In this document: positions 53,089 through 61,235 of the stretch, one piece after another
Layout: each line of letters opens with the position of its first letter
Numbering within the stretch: position 1 is the stretch's first letter
From: an uncultured Tenacibaculum sp.
GTDB taxonomy: Bacteria > Bacteroidota > Bacteroidia > Flavobacteriales > Flavobacteriaceae
Reading direction: 5' to 3'
Assembly: GCA_947497895.1 (NCBI GenBank)
Contig: CANMIL010000016.1
Coordinates: 1-64,000, forward strand
Length of the DNA: 64,000 bases
Translations under genes and position numbers: made by a program
Notes under the pieces: model-generated
What the model was told of the DNA's origin: nothing
The model's database searches: none
What the model saw: the letters and a program-made list of their open reading frames with translations, nothing else

Positions 53089-54213
53089 ATGATTCATAAA
53101 AAAAACATCAAGACAAACTGTAATGGTATTTACTTTAACACCAATGCATACTTTGTACTTCTCTTTACTTCGGCTTTTTTGATAAGTTGTAAGTTTGGCA
53201 AATTTGATGATGATAAAAAAAGAATAGAAAATACTAAAAAAATAAAGACTCCAGAAGGAATGGTTTGGGTAAAAACAAAGTCATTTTTAATGGGTGCCAA
53301 AATGAATGATAATTACGCAATGAAAAGAGAAAAACCTGCTCATCAAGTAATGGTGGATGGTTTTTTTATTGATGCTACTGAAGTAACCAATAAACAATTC
53401 AAAGAATTTGTTGACGCCACTAAATATAAGACAATTGCTGAAAGACCTATTAACTGGGAAGAAATGAAAAAAACACTTCCTCCAGATACTCCAAGGCCTC
53501 ATGATTCGATATTAAAACCAGGTAGTTTAGTTTTTAATAAGAATGTGAATCTAGTTGCTAATATGAACAATTATGCTCAATGGTGGACCTGGAAAATCGG
53601 AGCTAACTGGAAGCATCCACAAGGTCCTAAAAGTTCTATCGAAGGAAAAGACGATTATCCTGTGGTTCACGTTGCTTATGATGATGCTCTTGCATACTGT
53701 AAATGGGCGAATAGAAGATTACCGACAGAAGCCGAATGGGAGTCTGCTGCGCAAGGTAATTCTGATAATACTATTTTCACTTGGGGAAATGATTCAAAAG
53801 AATTAGACGCGAATGCCAATACTTGGCAAGGTCAATTTCCAATAAAAAATGAAGCAAAAGATGGATTTAGCTTTATTGCTCCAATTAAATCTTTCCCTTC
53901 TAATGATATTGGCATTTATGACATGTTAGGTAATGTATGGGAAATTACAAGCGATCTATTCAATGTTAATTATTATCAAGGAATAGCTTCTGAAATAATA
54001 ATAAATCCAACAGGTGCTCAAAAATCTTATAATCCAAATAATCCATATGAAAAAGAATATATTATAAAAGGGGGATCATTTTTATGTCATGCATCTTACT
54101 GTGCCAGTTTTAGAATTTCAGCACGAATGGGATCTAGTTTTGATTCTGCATCCGATCACAAAGGTTTCAGAACGGTTACTACACCAGCAATGCTAAAGGC
54201 TATTGAAAAGTAA
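53089..54213 (+). CDS. formylglycine-generating enzyme (sulfatase maturase), exported
   Basis: A 374-residue SUMF1-domain protein. It opens with an N-terminal hydrophobic segment and lipobox (FLISC, Cys at about residue 35). The FGE-sulfatase domain starts EGMVWVKTKSFLMGA, passes DATEVTNKQF and RRLPTEAEWESAAQG, and contains GGSFLCHASYC with Cys333 and Cys338. This is the copper-binding and catalytic Cys pair of aerobic FGEs, which many SUMF1 proteins lack. It oxidises the CxPSR cysteine to formylglycine, and here its export suggests maturation after translocation. It follows the sulfatase genes and is the last gene of the right arm. Confidence 0.85.
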   Translation: MIHKKNIKTNCNGIYFNTNAYFVLLFTSAFLISCKFGKFDDDKKRIENTKKIKTPEGMVWVKTKSFLMGAKMNDNYAMKREKPAHQVMVDGFFIDATEVTNKQFKEFVDATKYKTIAERPINWEEMKKTLPPDTPRPHDSILKPGSLVFNKNVNLVANMNNYAQWWTWKIGANWKHPQGPKSSIEGKDDYPVVHVAYDDALAYCKWANRRLPTEAEWESAAQGNSDNTIFTWGNDSKELDANANTWQGQFPIKNEAKDGFSFIAPIKSFPSNDIGIYDMLGNVWEITSDLFNVNYYQGIASEIIINPTGAQKSYNPNNPYEKEYIIKGGSFLCHASYCASFRISARMGSSFDSASDHKGFRTVTTPAMLKAIEK

Positions 54214-54261
54214 CGTATACATAACTATAAACCCTTCCTTTAAACTATTGTTTTCTTTATG

Positions 54262-54308
54262 AAAATCCCGAAATAAGATTTGTTAGGATTCTTTATCGGG
54301 GTTTTCTA
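54262..54308 (+). terminator. terminator of the right arm
   Basis: AAAATCCCGA (54262-54271) pairs with TCGGGGTTTT (54296-54305), 10 bp with one T-G pair and a 24-base loop. It follows the FGE gene. Confidence 0.6.
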
Positions 54309-54316
54309 TTTGAATT

Positions 54317-54353
54317 AAAAAGAGTCAGTACTATTAGGTACTGACTCTTTTTT
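54317..54353. terminator. bidirectional terminator between the right arm and the T9SS beta-helix gene
   Basis: AAAAAGAGTCAGTAC (54317-54331) pairs with GTACTGACTCTTTTT (54338-54352), a perfect 15-bp stem with a 6-nt loop, between convergent genes. Confidence 0.9.
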
Positions 54354-54372
54354 AATATTTTCTTGGACTAAA

Positions 54373-56508
54373 TTATTTGTTGATCACAATTTTTCTTGTA
54401 ACTGATTCTTCTTTTTCTAAAGCTGTAAACCTTGCAACATAAATTCCATTAGGTACTTTCTCTAATTGATAACCACTATTCTTTTCAACGTAAAAGCTAG
54501 TCACTAAACTTCCCTGACTTGTATACAGTTGAACATTTCCTGATTCGTTAAAATAAACTAATCCTGTAGTCGGGTTAGGGTAAACTAAAGCTTCAATATT
54601 CTCTATTTTTTCATACTCCAAAACACTCGGTCTATGTCCATTTGAACAGTTCGACATTGGACCTGAAGTTACACAATTATCTTTATAAGTTACTAGTCTA
54701 GTTTTAGATGTATTTGAATAGATTTTTCTTTCATCTTCAGAATCTATAAACGAAAAGTTTCCAGAAACTTCACCTTTATATATAGCATCTAATTCGATCA
54801 CATTTCCATTTAACCCCAATTTCAACCTTCTTTCAAAAAGATTGTTTTTAATGATCAAATTTCTTGTACTTGTCGCATAAATCGCTTTCCTATTCCAATT
54901 TTTAAAATGATTGTTAAGAATATTTATTTTATTAATTAAAATATTATTGGTTGGAACTTTATTCCCTCTTACAAAAACACTTATATCAGCATTATAAACT
55001 AACTCCATAGAATCCAAATAACGGGAATTAAATGCATTCCTTTGAAAAACATTATCCGAGATAGTAATATTGTTACTTAAAAAACCTTCTTTAAAACTCC
55101 CTGTCGTACCATTTTCAATATTTAATGAAATCGCACTTCCTGAGTTAAATTTCACTATGTTATTAACTATATTCACATTTCCATGTCGCACTAAAATTCC
55201 ATGCCTTCTACTCTTTAAAAATCTGTTATTAGAAATAGTTGCATTTTTGAAATTATAATTTTGCATCCAGAAATCTTCTGATAAATTTTCAGAGAACTGC
55301 TCAGGAATAGATTTATCAAATTCAAAAACACGTTTACCTCCTACAGTATCTATTTTAACAATATTGGCTCTTTTAATTATTTGAGCCTGAATCGCATTAT
55401 AAAAAGCAATATTATCTCCAACCCTATAAGTATAATAAGCATGTAAAGGCACTGTAATTTTAAAATCATCTGTTTTAACTCCTCTAAATTTAGAGGATTG
55501 AGAGATATTAATAATATCATCACCGATACTTTCGACATGTGAATTGGTAATACTTATTTTTCTGTTATTCTTTAAATGAAAACCATCTGCATTAGTGGCA
55601 TAAATCCTTCCATTTTTAGGTCTGATATTAATATCGTTAAAACTTAAATCATTACTCTCACTAACATTAAAGGTTCCAGTTGAAGAAGCATAAATGGTAA
55701 TATCATCAAAAGCAACATTATTAATTTTATCGAATCTAAAGGTAGTAGATCCATTGGTTCTCGCCTTTAATAGAAATAAATCCCCCACAGAAACACCTTC
55801 TATATGATCAGCTCCAGCAAAATCTATTTTATATGAGTTTCCCGAAGTCTTAGTTATGTTTTGTGTTGGTACTGTAATTGAAGAATTCTCCACAATTTTA
55901 CCTTTCAAATAAGGAAACTTTTCTCCCGAATTCAAAAAGAACCCAAAATCAGAAGACAAAGTACCTGCAGAATAAATTGGGTGATCAGGTTCAATGGTAT
56001 TTGAATCAGATAACCAATCTACAGTAATCGAATTGTTAGCCTCATCAATACTTGTAATTTTTGAAATAGAATGCGGCATTTTAACAAAGTCGAATTTTAA
56101 ATTTGTAAAAAACAAGGTATTAAATCGGCTCATTCGAAAGTAACCTTTGTTAAGTTGATGTGAAAGTAAAGTAGCACCGTTACCATTAACCTTTATATTA
56201 ATAGTAGAATTAGCTCCATTAAACTGAAACATCATTAAATCTGAGCTCTCAGAGTTGAAATTATATACTCCATTTTCTTCAAAACTAATGACAGCCGTTT
56301 TGTTCTCTCCCAAATTAGCAAGTGCATACTCAAAAGCAGCTCTAACTCCGGAATCATCGAAATCGTTATCGTTAGGTGTCGCGCCAAAATCATTTACATG
56401 TACTTGTAGTGTATTTGGATCTTCAAAAACTGAAAAATCCATTTGATTTTGAGCATGTAATGTGAAAATAGAAAAAGTGAATAGCAAATTAACTAGAAAA
56501 TTTTTCAT
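54373..56508 (-). CDS. T9SS-exported GH110-like beta-helix enzyme
   Basis: A 711-residue protein. Signal peptide MKNFLVNLLFTFSIFTLHAQ is followed by VNDFGATPNDNDFDDSGVRAAF, a right-handed beta-helix with Asp308 (TNADGFHL) and Asp330-Asp331 (SIGDDIINI), the Asp plus Asp-Asp pattern of the two GH110-like proteins nearby. The last 75 residues are a T9SS type A sorting domain (VYPNPTTGLVYF, LYTSQGSLV, NGIYVARF, KIVINK). It is the only glycosidase in the locus with a surface/secretion signal, so it may make the first cuts. It has its own promoter (56551-56580). Endo or exo action is unknown. Confidence 0.78.
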   Translation of the reverse strand: MKNFLVNLLFTFSIFTLHAQNQMDFSVFEDPNTLQVHVNDFGATPNDNDFDDSGVRAAFEYALANLGENKTAVISFEENGVYNFNSESSDLMMFQFNGANSTINIKVNGNGATLLSHQLNKGYFRMSRFNTLFFTNLKFDFVKMPHSISKITSIDEANNSITVDWLSDSNTIEPDHPIYSAGTLSSDFGFFLNSGEKFPYLKGKIVENSSITVPTQNITKTSGNSYKIDFAGADHIEGVSVGDLFLLKARTNGSTTFRFDKINNVAFDDITIYASSTGTFNVSESNDLSFNDINIRPKNGRIYATNADGFHLKNNRKISITNSHVESIGDDIINISQSSKFRGVKTDDFKITVPLHAYYTYRVGDNIAFYNAIQAQIIKRANIVKIDTVGGKRVFEFDKSIPEQFSENLSEDFWMQNYNFKNATISNNRFLKSRRHGILVRHGNVNIVNNIVKFNSGSAISLNIENGTTGSFKEGFLSNNITISDNVFQRNAFNSRYLDSMELVYNADISVFVRGNKVPTNNILINKINILNNHFKNWNRKAIYATSTRNLIIKNNLFERRLKLGLNGNVIELDAIYKGEVSGNFSFIDSEDERKIYSNTSKTRLVTYKDNCVTSGPMSNCSNGHRPSVLEYEKIENIEALVYPNPTTGLVYFNESGNVQLYTSQGSLVTSFYVEKNSGYQLEKVPNGIYVARFTALEKEESVTRKIVINK

Positions 56509-56550
56509 CTGTTAAGTTTTTAGTTATTAATTCGCCGAAGTCTCCCACCT

Positions 56551-56580
56551 CAAAATACACATAAACAACCAATTAACAAA
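56551..56580 (-). promoter_or_regulatory. promoter of the T9SS beta-helix gene
   Basis: On the minus strand TTTG (56580-56577) and TATTTTG (56557-56551) are separated by 19 bases, close to the TTTG-N19-TAnnTTTG pattern. The start would be about 38 bases before the ATG. No copy of the TGTTACATC repeat is seen here. Confidence 0.5.
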
Positions 56581-56695
56581 GAATAATTCAAAAAATAACA
56601 TGATAAATGAACATTCAACTTTGAGTATTGTATTTTTGGCTATCGAAGCATCCAAATTATTACCTCTACCCATATATCTTTCAAAAAATAAATTG

Positions 56696-56703
56696 TACAT
56701 TTG
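56696..56703 (+). promoter_or_regulatory. -7 element of the rpsO promoter
   Basis: TACATTTG (56696-56703) is an exact TAnnTTTG, 53 bases before the rpsO ATG. It lies within a 248-base gap shared with the divergent beta-helix gene. Confidence 0.6.
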
Positions 56704-56756
56704 CAGCTTCAATGAAAAATCATTGAGTACATAATAATCATTTAAACAATATTGGC

Positions 56757-57026
56757 ATGTATTTAACTAAAGAAGTAAAACAAGAAATTTTTGCTAAACA
56801 CGGTAAAGGAAACAACGATACTGGTACAGCAGAAGGACAAATCGCTTTGTTCACATTTAGAATTAACCACTTAACAGAGCACTTAAAAAGAAATCGTAAA
56901 GATTTTAACACTGAGCGTTCATTGGTAAAGATGGTTGGTAAACGTAGAAGTTTATTAGACTACTTGAAAAAGAAAGATATCAACAGATATCGTGCGATTA
57001 TCAAAGAATTAGGTATTAGAAAATAA
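56757..57026 (+). CDS. rpsO: 30S ribosomal protein S15
   Basis: An 89-residue four-helix protein that binds 16S rRNA and bridges the subunits. KHGKGNNDTGTAEGQIALFTFRINHLTEHLKRNRKDFNTERSL, GKRRSLLDYLKKKD and the end YRAIIKELGIRK are conserved family sequence. It lies upstream of pnp, an ancient gene order. A terminator between them implies at least partly separate transcription. Confidence 0.97.
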   Translation: MYLTKEVKQEIFAKHGKGNNDTGTAEGQIALFTFRINHLTEHLKRNRKDFNTERSLVKMVGKRRSLLDYLKKKDINRYRAIIKELGIRK

Positions 57027-57032
57027 TCCTTT

Positions 57033-57061
57033 AAGAGGCAGGAATTCCCTGCCTCTTTTTT
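57033..57061 (+). terminator. terminator between rpsO and pnp
   Basis: AAGAGGCAGG (57033-57042) / CCTGCCTCTT (57048-57057), loop AATTC, followed by T. It lies directly behind rpsO. Confidence 0.9.
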
Positions 57062-57062
57062 A

Positions 57063-57095
57063 TTGCAACTATTTCAAATATTTTACATACCTTTA
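57063..57095 (+). promoter_or_regulatory. candidate pnp promoter
   Basis: TTGC at 57063-57066 and TACCTTTA (57088-57095, seven of eight bases of TAnnTTTG) are separated by 21 bases. A start near 57100 would leave a leader of about 100 bases. Confidence 0.4.
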
Positions 57096-57133
57096 AATCG
57101 AATTCTTTCTAAAAAAGATTTCACACTTCCATT

Positions 57134-57198
57134 GAAACAACAACATACACAACAACACAACAATTCAAACAACAAATTAAAATTTTAGAAAAACATTT
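57134..57198 (+). promoter_or_regulatory. CAA-rich unstructured leader of pnp
   Basis: This stretch consists almost only of A, C and T with repeated CAA units, and 57136-57186 has no G. No hairpin can form in it. It reaches nearly to the pnp ATG at 57199 and may help translation initiation in the absence of a Shine-Dalgarno. Confidence 0.5.
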
Positions 57199-59379
57199 AT
57201 GATTCCAAAAGTATTTAGCCAAGTCATAGAACTTGGAGATGGAAGAACCATTACGTTAGAAACTGGAAAATTAGCAAAGCAAGCAGACGGTTCTGTTGTT
57301 GTTAGAATGGGAGACACGATGTTACTTGCTACAATAGTATCAGCAAGAACAGCAAATCCTGGTATTGATTTTTTACCGTTAACGGTTGATTATAGAGAAA
57401 AATTTGCTGCCTCAGGAAGATACCCTGGTGGTTTTATGAAACGTGAAGCTAGACCAAGCAACGAAGAAATTTTAACAATGCGTTTGGTTGATAGAGTTTT
57501 ACGCCCTCTTTTCCCAAAAGATTATCACGCTGAAACTCAAGTGATGATTCAATTAATGTCTCATGATGAAAATGTGATGCCAGATGCTCTAGCTGGATTA
57601 GCAGCATCTGCCGCGATTCAATTATCTGACATTCCTTTTGAGGCTCCTATTTCAGAAGTTCGTGTTGCTAGGATTAATGGCGAGTTTGTAATTAACCCAA
57701 GTTACGATCAATTAAAAGAAGCTGATATGGACTTAATGGTTGGTGCTTCTCAAGATTTCGTAGCTATGGTTGAAGGTGAAATGGATGAAGTTTCAGAAGA
57801 AGAAATGGCTGACGCTATCCGTTTTGCTCATGATGCTATTAAGATTCAGTGTGAGGCTCAGGTTGCTTTAGCTGAAGCTGTAGGTAAAAAAGAAACTCGT
57901 GAGTACGAAGCTGAAGAAACTGATGAAGAATTAGAAGCTACTATTAGAGAAGCTGCATATCAGAAATGTTATGATATTGCTAAAAAAGGTACTTCTAAAC
58001 AAGAAAGAGGATTAGCTTTCTCTGAAGTAAAAGAAGAAATATTAGCTGGTTATTCTGAAGAAGAGTTAGAAGAAAAAGGAGAATTAATTTCTAAATATTT
58101 CAGCAAAGCTCATAAAGAAGCTGTCAGAGACTTAACCTTAAACGAAGGACTTCGTTTAGATGGTAGAACTACTACTGATATTAGACCAATTTGGTGTGAG
58201 GTAAATTATTTACCAAGAACTCATGGATCTTCTGTATTTACTCGTGGGGAAACTCAAGCATTAGCAACGGTAACTTTAGGTACGTCAAGAGATGCTAACA
58301 TGATTGACTCTCCAACAATTCAAGATGAAGAACGTTTTTATTTACACTATAACTTCCCTCCATTTTCAACTGGTGAAGCTCGTCCGTTAAGAGGAACTTC
58401 TCGTCGTGAGATTGGACACGGAAACCTTGCACAAAGAGCATTAAAAGGAATGGTTCCTGAAGACTGTCCTTATACAGTTCGTGTTGTATCAGAAGTATTA
58501 GAATCTAATGGTTCTTCTTCTATGGCTACTGTTTGTTCTGGTACAATGGCATTAATGGATGCTGGGGTTCAATTAAAGAAGCCTGTATCAGGTATCGCAA
58601 TGGGATTAATTTCTGACGGTGATCGTTACGCTGTTTTATCTGATATCTTAGGAGATGAAGATCACTTAGGAGACATGGACTTCAAAGTAACTGGTACTGC
58701 TGACGGTATCACTGCATGTCAGATGGATATTAAAATTAAAGGACTTTCTTACGAGATTTTAGTAAAAGCATTAAAGCAAGCTCGTGATGGTCGTTTACAT
58801 ATTTTAGAGAAATTAACAGATACTATTGCTGAGCCAAATGCTGATGTAAAAGCACACGCTCCAAAAATGGTTACGGTTAGAGTTGCTGGTGAATACATTG
58901 GTGCAATTATTGGACCTGGAGGTAAACACATTCAAGAATTACAAAAGGAAACTGAAACTACTATTGTAATTAATGAAGATGAAGTAACTGAAGAAGGTAT
59001 TGTTGAAATTTTAGGTACAAATCAAGAAGGTATTGATAAAGTATTAGCTAGACTTCAAGCAATTACTTTTAAACCGAATAGAGGAAGTGTATACGAAGTA
59101 AAAGTTGTAAAAACTCTTGACTTTGGTGCTGTTGTAGAATACATGGAAGCTCCTGGTAATGAAGTTTTACTTCACATTTCTGAGTTAGCTTGGGAAAGAA
59201 CAAATAACGTAACTGATGTTGTTAATATCGGTGATGTTATCGATGTGAAATACTTCGGTGTTGATCCTAAAACAAGAAAAGAAAAGGTTTCAAGAAAAGC
59301 TTTACTTCCTAGACCACCTAGACAAGAAAAGAAGCCTAGACCAGATCAAAATAAAGAGAAAGAAGCTAAGAAAAGCTAA
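57199..59379 (+). CDS. pnp: polynucleotide phosphorylase
   Basis: A 726-residue 3'-5' exoribonuclease using phosphate. Two RNase PH-like domains (residues about 5-230 and 310-540; FAASGRYPGGFMKREARPSNEEILTMRLVDRVLRPLFP, TRGETQALATVTLGT) flank a helical linker. KH domain GAIIGPGGKHIQELQ (about 570-590) and a C-terminal S1 domain (GAVVEYMEAPGNEVLLHISELAWER) bind RNA. It ends in a Lys/Arg-rich tail. It acts in the cytoplasm in mRNA decay. The leader lacks the structured RNase III site known for the enterobacterial gene. Confidence 0.96.
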   Translation: MIPKVFSQVIELGDGRTITLETGKLAKQADGSVVVRMGDTMLLATIVSARTANPGIDFLPLTVDYREKFAASGRYPGGFMKREARPSNEEILTMRLVDRVLRPLFPKDYHAETQVMIQLMSHDENVMPDALAGLAASAAIQLSDIPFEAPISEVRVARINGEFVINPSYDQLKEADMDLMVGASQDFVAMVEGEMDEVSEEEMADAIRFAHDAIKIQCEAQVALAEAVGKKETREYEAEETDEELEATIREAAYQKCYDIAKKGTSKQERGLAFSEVKEEILAGYSEEELEEKGELISKYFSKAHKEAVRDLTLNEGLRLDGRTTTDIRPIWCEVNYLPRTHGSSVFTRGETQALATVTLGTSRDANMIDSPTIQDEERFYLHYNFPPFSTGEARPLRGTSRREIGHGNLAQRALKGMVPEDCPYTVRVVSEVLESNGSSSMATVCSGTMALMDAGVQLKKPVSGIAMGLISDGDRYAVLSDILGDEDHLGDMDFKVTGTADGITACQMDIKIKGLSYEILVKALKQARDGRLHILEKLTDTIAEPNADVKAHAPKMVTVRVAGEYIGAIIGPGGKHIQELQKETETTIVINEDEVTEEGIVEILGTNQEGIDKVLARLQAITFKPNRGSVYEVKVVKTLDFGAVVEYMEAPGNEVLLHISELAWERTNNVTDVVNIGDVIDVKYFGVDPKTRKEKVSRKALLPRPPRQEKKPRPDQNKEKEAKKS

Positions 59380-59400
59380 ATACTCTCGAGATATAAAATA

Positions 59401-59430
59401 AAAAGGCTACCAAATTTGGTAGCCTTTTTT
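59401..59430 (+). terminator. terminator after pnp
   Basis: AAAAGGCTACC (59401-59411) / GGTAGCCTTTT (59418-59428), loop AAATTT, with a T run. Confidence 0.9.
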
Positions 59431-59432
59431 TA

Positions 59433-59743
59433 AATTAAGAGATTTTTGTGAAAATTAAGATCATAATTCCCCAATTAAGACCCTACAAAAAACCTTACTC
59501 TATTAAGAAATTCATCAATAAAACAACCATACACAGAATTACCCTACCTTTTTAAAATAATTCAACTTTTATATACGATTTGGCTCAGTTTTATTTTTCT
59601 TTGCATTCTACAAGTAGGCTTCTCATTTAAGTATTAAAATATCTGATTACTCATATAAAAGAGTATATAAAATCAGTCTAACTATCAGCCTAGTTTGATC
59701 AATAAATAATAGAACAACAAAGATTTAAATAAAACTTTATCGG
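59433..59743. repeat. AT-rich gap with three AATTAAGA copies at 20-bp spacing
   Basis: AATTAAGA begins at 59433, 59453 and 59473, exactly two helical turns apart. A fourth ATTAAGA is at 59502. The rest of the gap up to the folK fusion gene is AT-rich without a gene of convincing length. A candidate -33 TTTG at 59694 and an AAGATTTA box near 59720 may be the downstream promoter. Confidence 0.5.
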
Positions 59744-60871
59744 TTGAAAATACAACGAATTACATACCTTTCACTTGGGACTAATGAAGGAAACAAATTT
59801 GAAAACCTTCAAAATGCGGTGAACTTAATTGCAAACAAAATTGGTTCTGTTCTCAAAGTAGCTTCTATTTACGAAACATCTTCGTGGGCTTTTGATAGTG
59901 ATAATTTTTATAATACTTGTATTGAAGTTTCTACCTATCTCCCTCCTGATAGCTTAATTACTGAATTACTAGCAATCGAAAAGGAATTAGGAAGAGAACG
60001 AAACGATACTGACGGATATTCTGACAGAAGTATTGATATTGATATTTTACTTTTTGAAGATGAAATTATCTTTTCAAAAGACCTTATAGTTCCTCATCCA
60101 AGAATGTTAGAACGTAAGTTCGCTTTAGCTCCTCTCGCAGAAATTGCTGGAAAAGTACTTCATCCGATACAAAAAATGAAACTTAGTGATTGTCTAAAAA
60201 ATTGCGATGATACATCTGATATAGCTGTTATTTCGGATAAATTAGTACGTCCAGTTCCAATTACTGAAAAATATAATTATATCGCTATTGAGGGTAATAT
60301 TGGTGCGGGAAAAACATCCTTAACCAATATGATGGCAGACGAGTTTAATGCCAAAATAGTTTTAGAACGATTTGCTGACAATCCTTTTTTACCCAAGTTT
60401 TATGAGGATAATGAGCGTTATGCTTTTCCTTTAGAAATGAGTTTCCTTGCTGATAGGTACCAACAATTATCAGATGATTTAGCTCAATTTGACTTATTTA
60501 AAAACTTTATTGTTTCAGATTATTATATTTTTAAGTCGCTAATTTTTGCTCAGATTACTTTGCAAAACGATGAATATAAATTGTATCGTAAAATGTTTGA
60601 TTTAATGTATAAGGAAATAACAAAACCTGATTTGTATGTATATCTGTATCAAAACACAGATAGACTGCTACAAAACATTAAAAAAAGAGGTAGAGAATAT
60701 GAACAGAATATTGAAGCGAGTTATTTACAGAAAATTCATGATGGATACATCAATTTTATAAATACACAGCAGCAAAACTTAAATGTTTTAATTGTAGATG
60801 TTTCCCAATTAGACTTTGTAAACAATTCAGAAGATTACCAACATGTAATCAACCTTATCAAAAACCATTAA
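59744..60871 (+). CDS. folK: fusion of 6-hydroxymethylpterin pyrophosphokinase (FolK) and deoxynucleoside kinase
   Basis: A 375-residue fusion. Residues 1 to about 165 are FolK (YLSLGTNEGNKFENLQNAV, ELGRERND, DRSIDIDILLF, PHPRMLERKFAL), which pyrophosphorylates 6-hydroxymethyldihydropterin in folate synthesis. Residues about 175-375 are a deoxynucleoside kinase with P loop GNIGAGKTS, ERFADNPFLPKFYEDNERYAF, SDYYIFKSLIFA and lid KRGREYEQNI. It is distinct from the stand-alone kinase at 23320. The start is TTG at 59744, because an in-frame stop lies 18 bases upstream and no ATG precedes the conserved YLSLGTNEG. A shared terminator follows. Confidence 0.88.
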   Translation: MKIQRITYLSLGTNEGNKFENLQNAVNLIANKIGSVLKVASIYETSSWAFDSDNFYNTCIEVSTYLPPDSLITELLAIEKELGRERNDTDGYSDRSIDIDILLFEDEIIFSKDLIVPHPRMLERKFALAPLAEIAGKVLHPIQKMKLSDCLKNCDDTSDIAVISDKLVRPVPITEKYNYIAIEGNIGAGKTSLTNMMADEFNAKIVLERFADNPFLPKFYEDNERYAFPLEMSFLADRYQQLSDDLAQFDLFKNFIVSDYYIFKSLIFAQITLQNDEYKLYRKMFDLMYKEITKPDLYVYLYQNTDRLLQNIKKRGREYEQNIEASYLQKIHDGYINFINTQQQNLNVLIVDVSQLDFVNNSEDYQHVINLIKNH

Positions 60872-60898
60872 AAAAAGCTGTCAATGACAGCTTTTTTT
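60870..60898. terminator. bidirectional terminator spanning both stop codons of folK fusion and gldC
   Basis: AAAAAAGCTGTC (60871-60882) / GACAGCTTTTTT (60886-60897), loop AAT. Its left foot overlaps the folK-fusion stop and its right foot the gldC stop. Confidence 0.9.
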
Positions 60899-61235
60899 AT
60901 TTTTCGATTAGTTCCAGTTTTTCTGCGAAGTAGTCGCAGAAATCTTTCATTGTGGCACTCATCTTTTCGTCATTTGTAGCTCTTTCAAAAGTATTAGCCA
61001 TTGACACTAATGTCTGATGAAAAAACTGTTTCATTTCATCAACGGGCATATCTTTTGTCCACAAATCCATGCGTAAGGTATCCTTCTTCTTATGGTCCCA
61101 AACAGATAACATGATAGCCTTAGATGGTTCATTTTTTATTCCTCCATCTTCCGCATTCCATGAAATTTCTTCGGGTACTCTATTTTCATCCAATCCTACA
61201 GTAAATGTAATCTCTGACTTGTGTGCAATACTCAT
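60897..61235 (-). CDS. gldC: gliding motility protein GldC
   Basis: A 112-residue soluble protein with the GldC pattern SEITFTVGLDENRVPEEISWNAEDGG, KAIMLSVWDHKKKDTLRMDLWTKDMPVDEMKQFFHQT and a C-terminal helical DFCDYFAEKLEL. GldC is associated with gliding motility and T9SS in Flavobacterium but is not essential there, and its mechanism is unknown. It overlaps gldB by one base (TAATG), so translation is coupled. Confidence 0.92.
   Translation of the reverse strand: MSIAHKSEITFTVGLDENRVPEEISWNAEDGGIKNEPSKAIMLSVWDHKKKDTLRMDLWTKDMPVDEMKQFFHQTLVSMANTFERATNDEKMSATMKDFCDYFAEKLELIEK

Noticed and set aside
29687..56508. The polysaccharide locus as a recent mobile insertion
   Set aside because: No integrase, transposase, direct repeats or tRNA lie at its borders, and base composition looks like the surroundings, so transfer cannot be shown from this sequence.
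56527..56712. A 61-codon minus-strand frame with a hydrophobic stretch in the rpsO upstream region
   Set aside because: It overlaps the rpsO -7 element and the probable promoter of the beta-helix gene, and has no recognisable family features.
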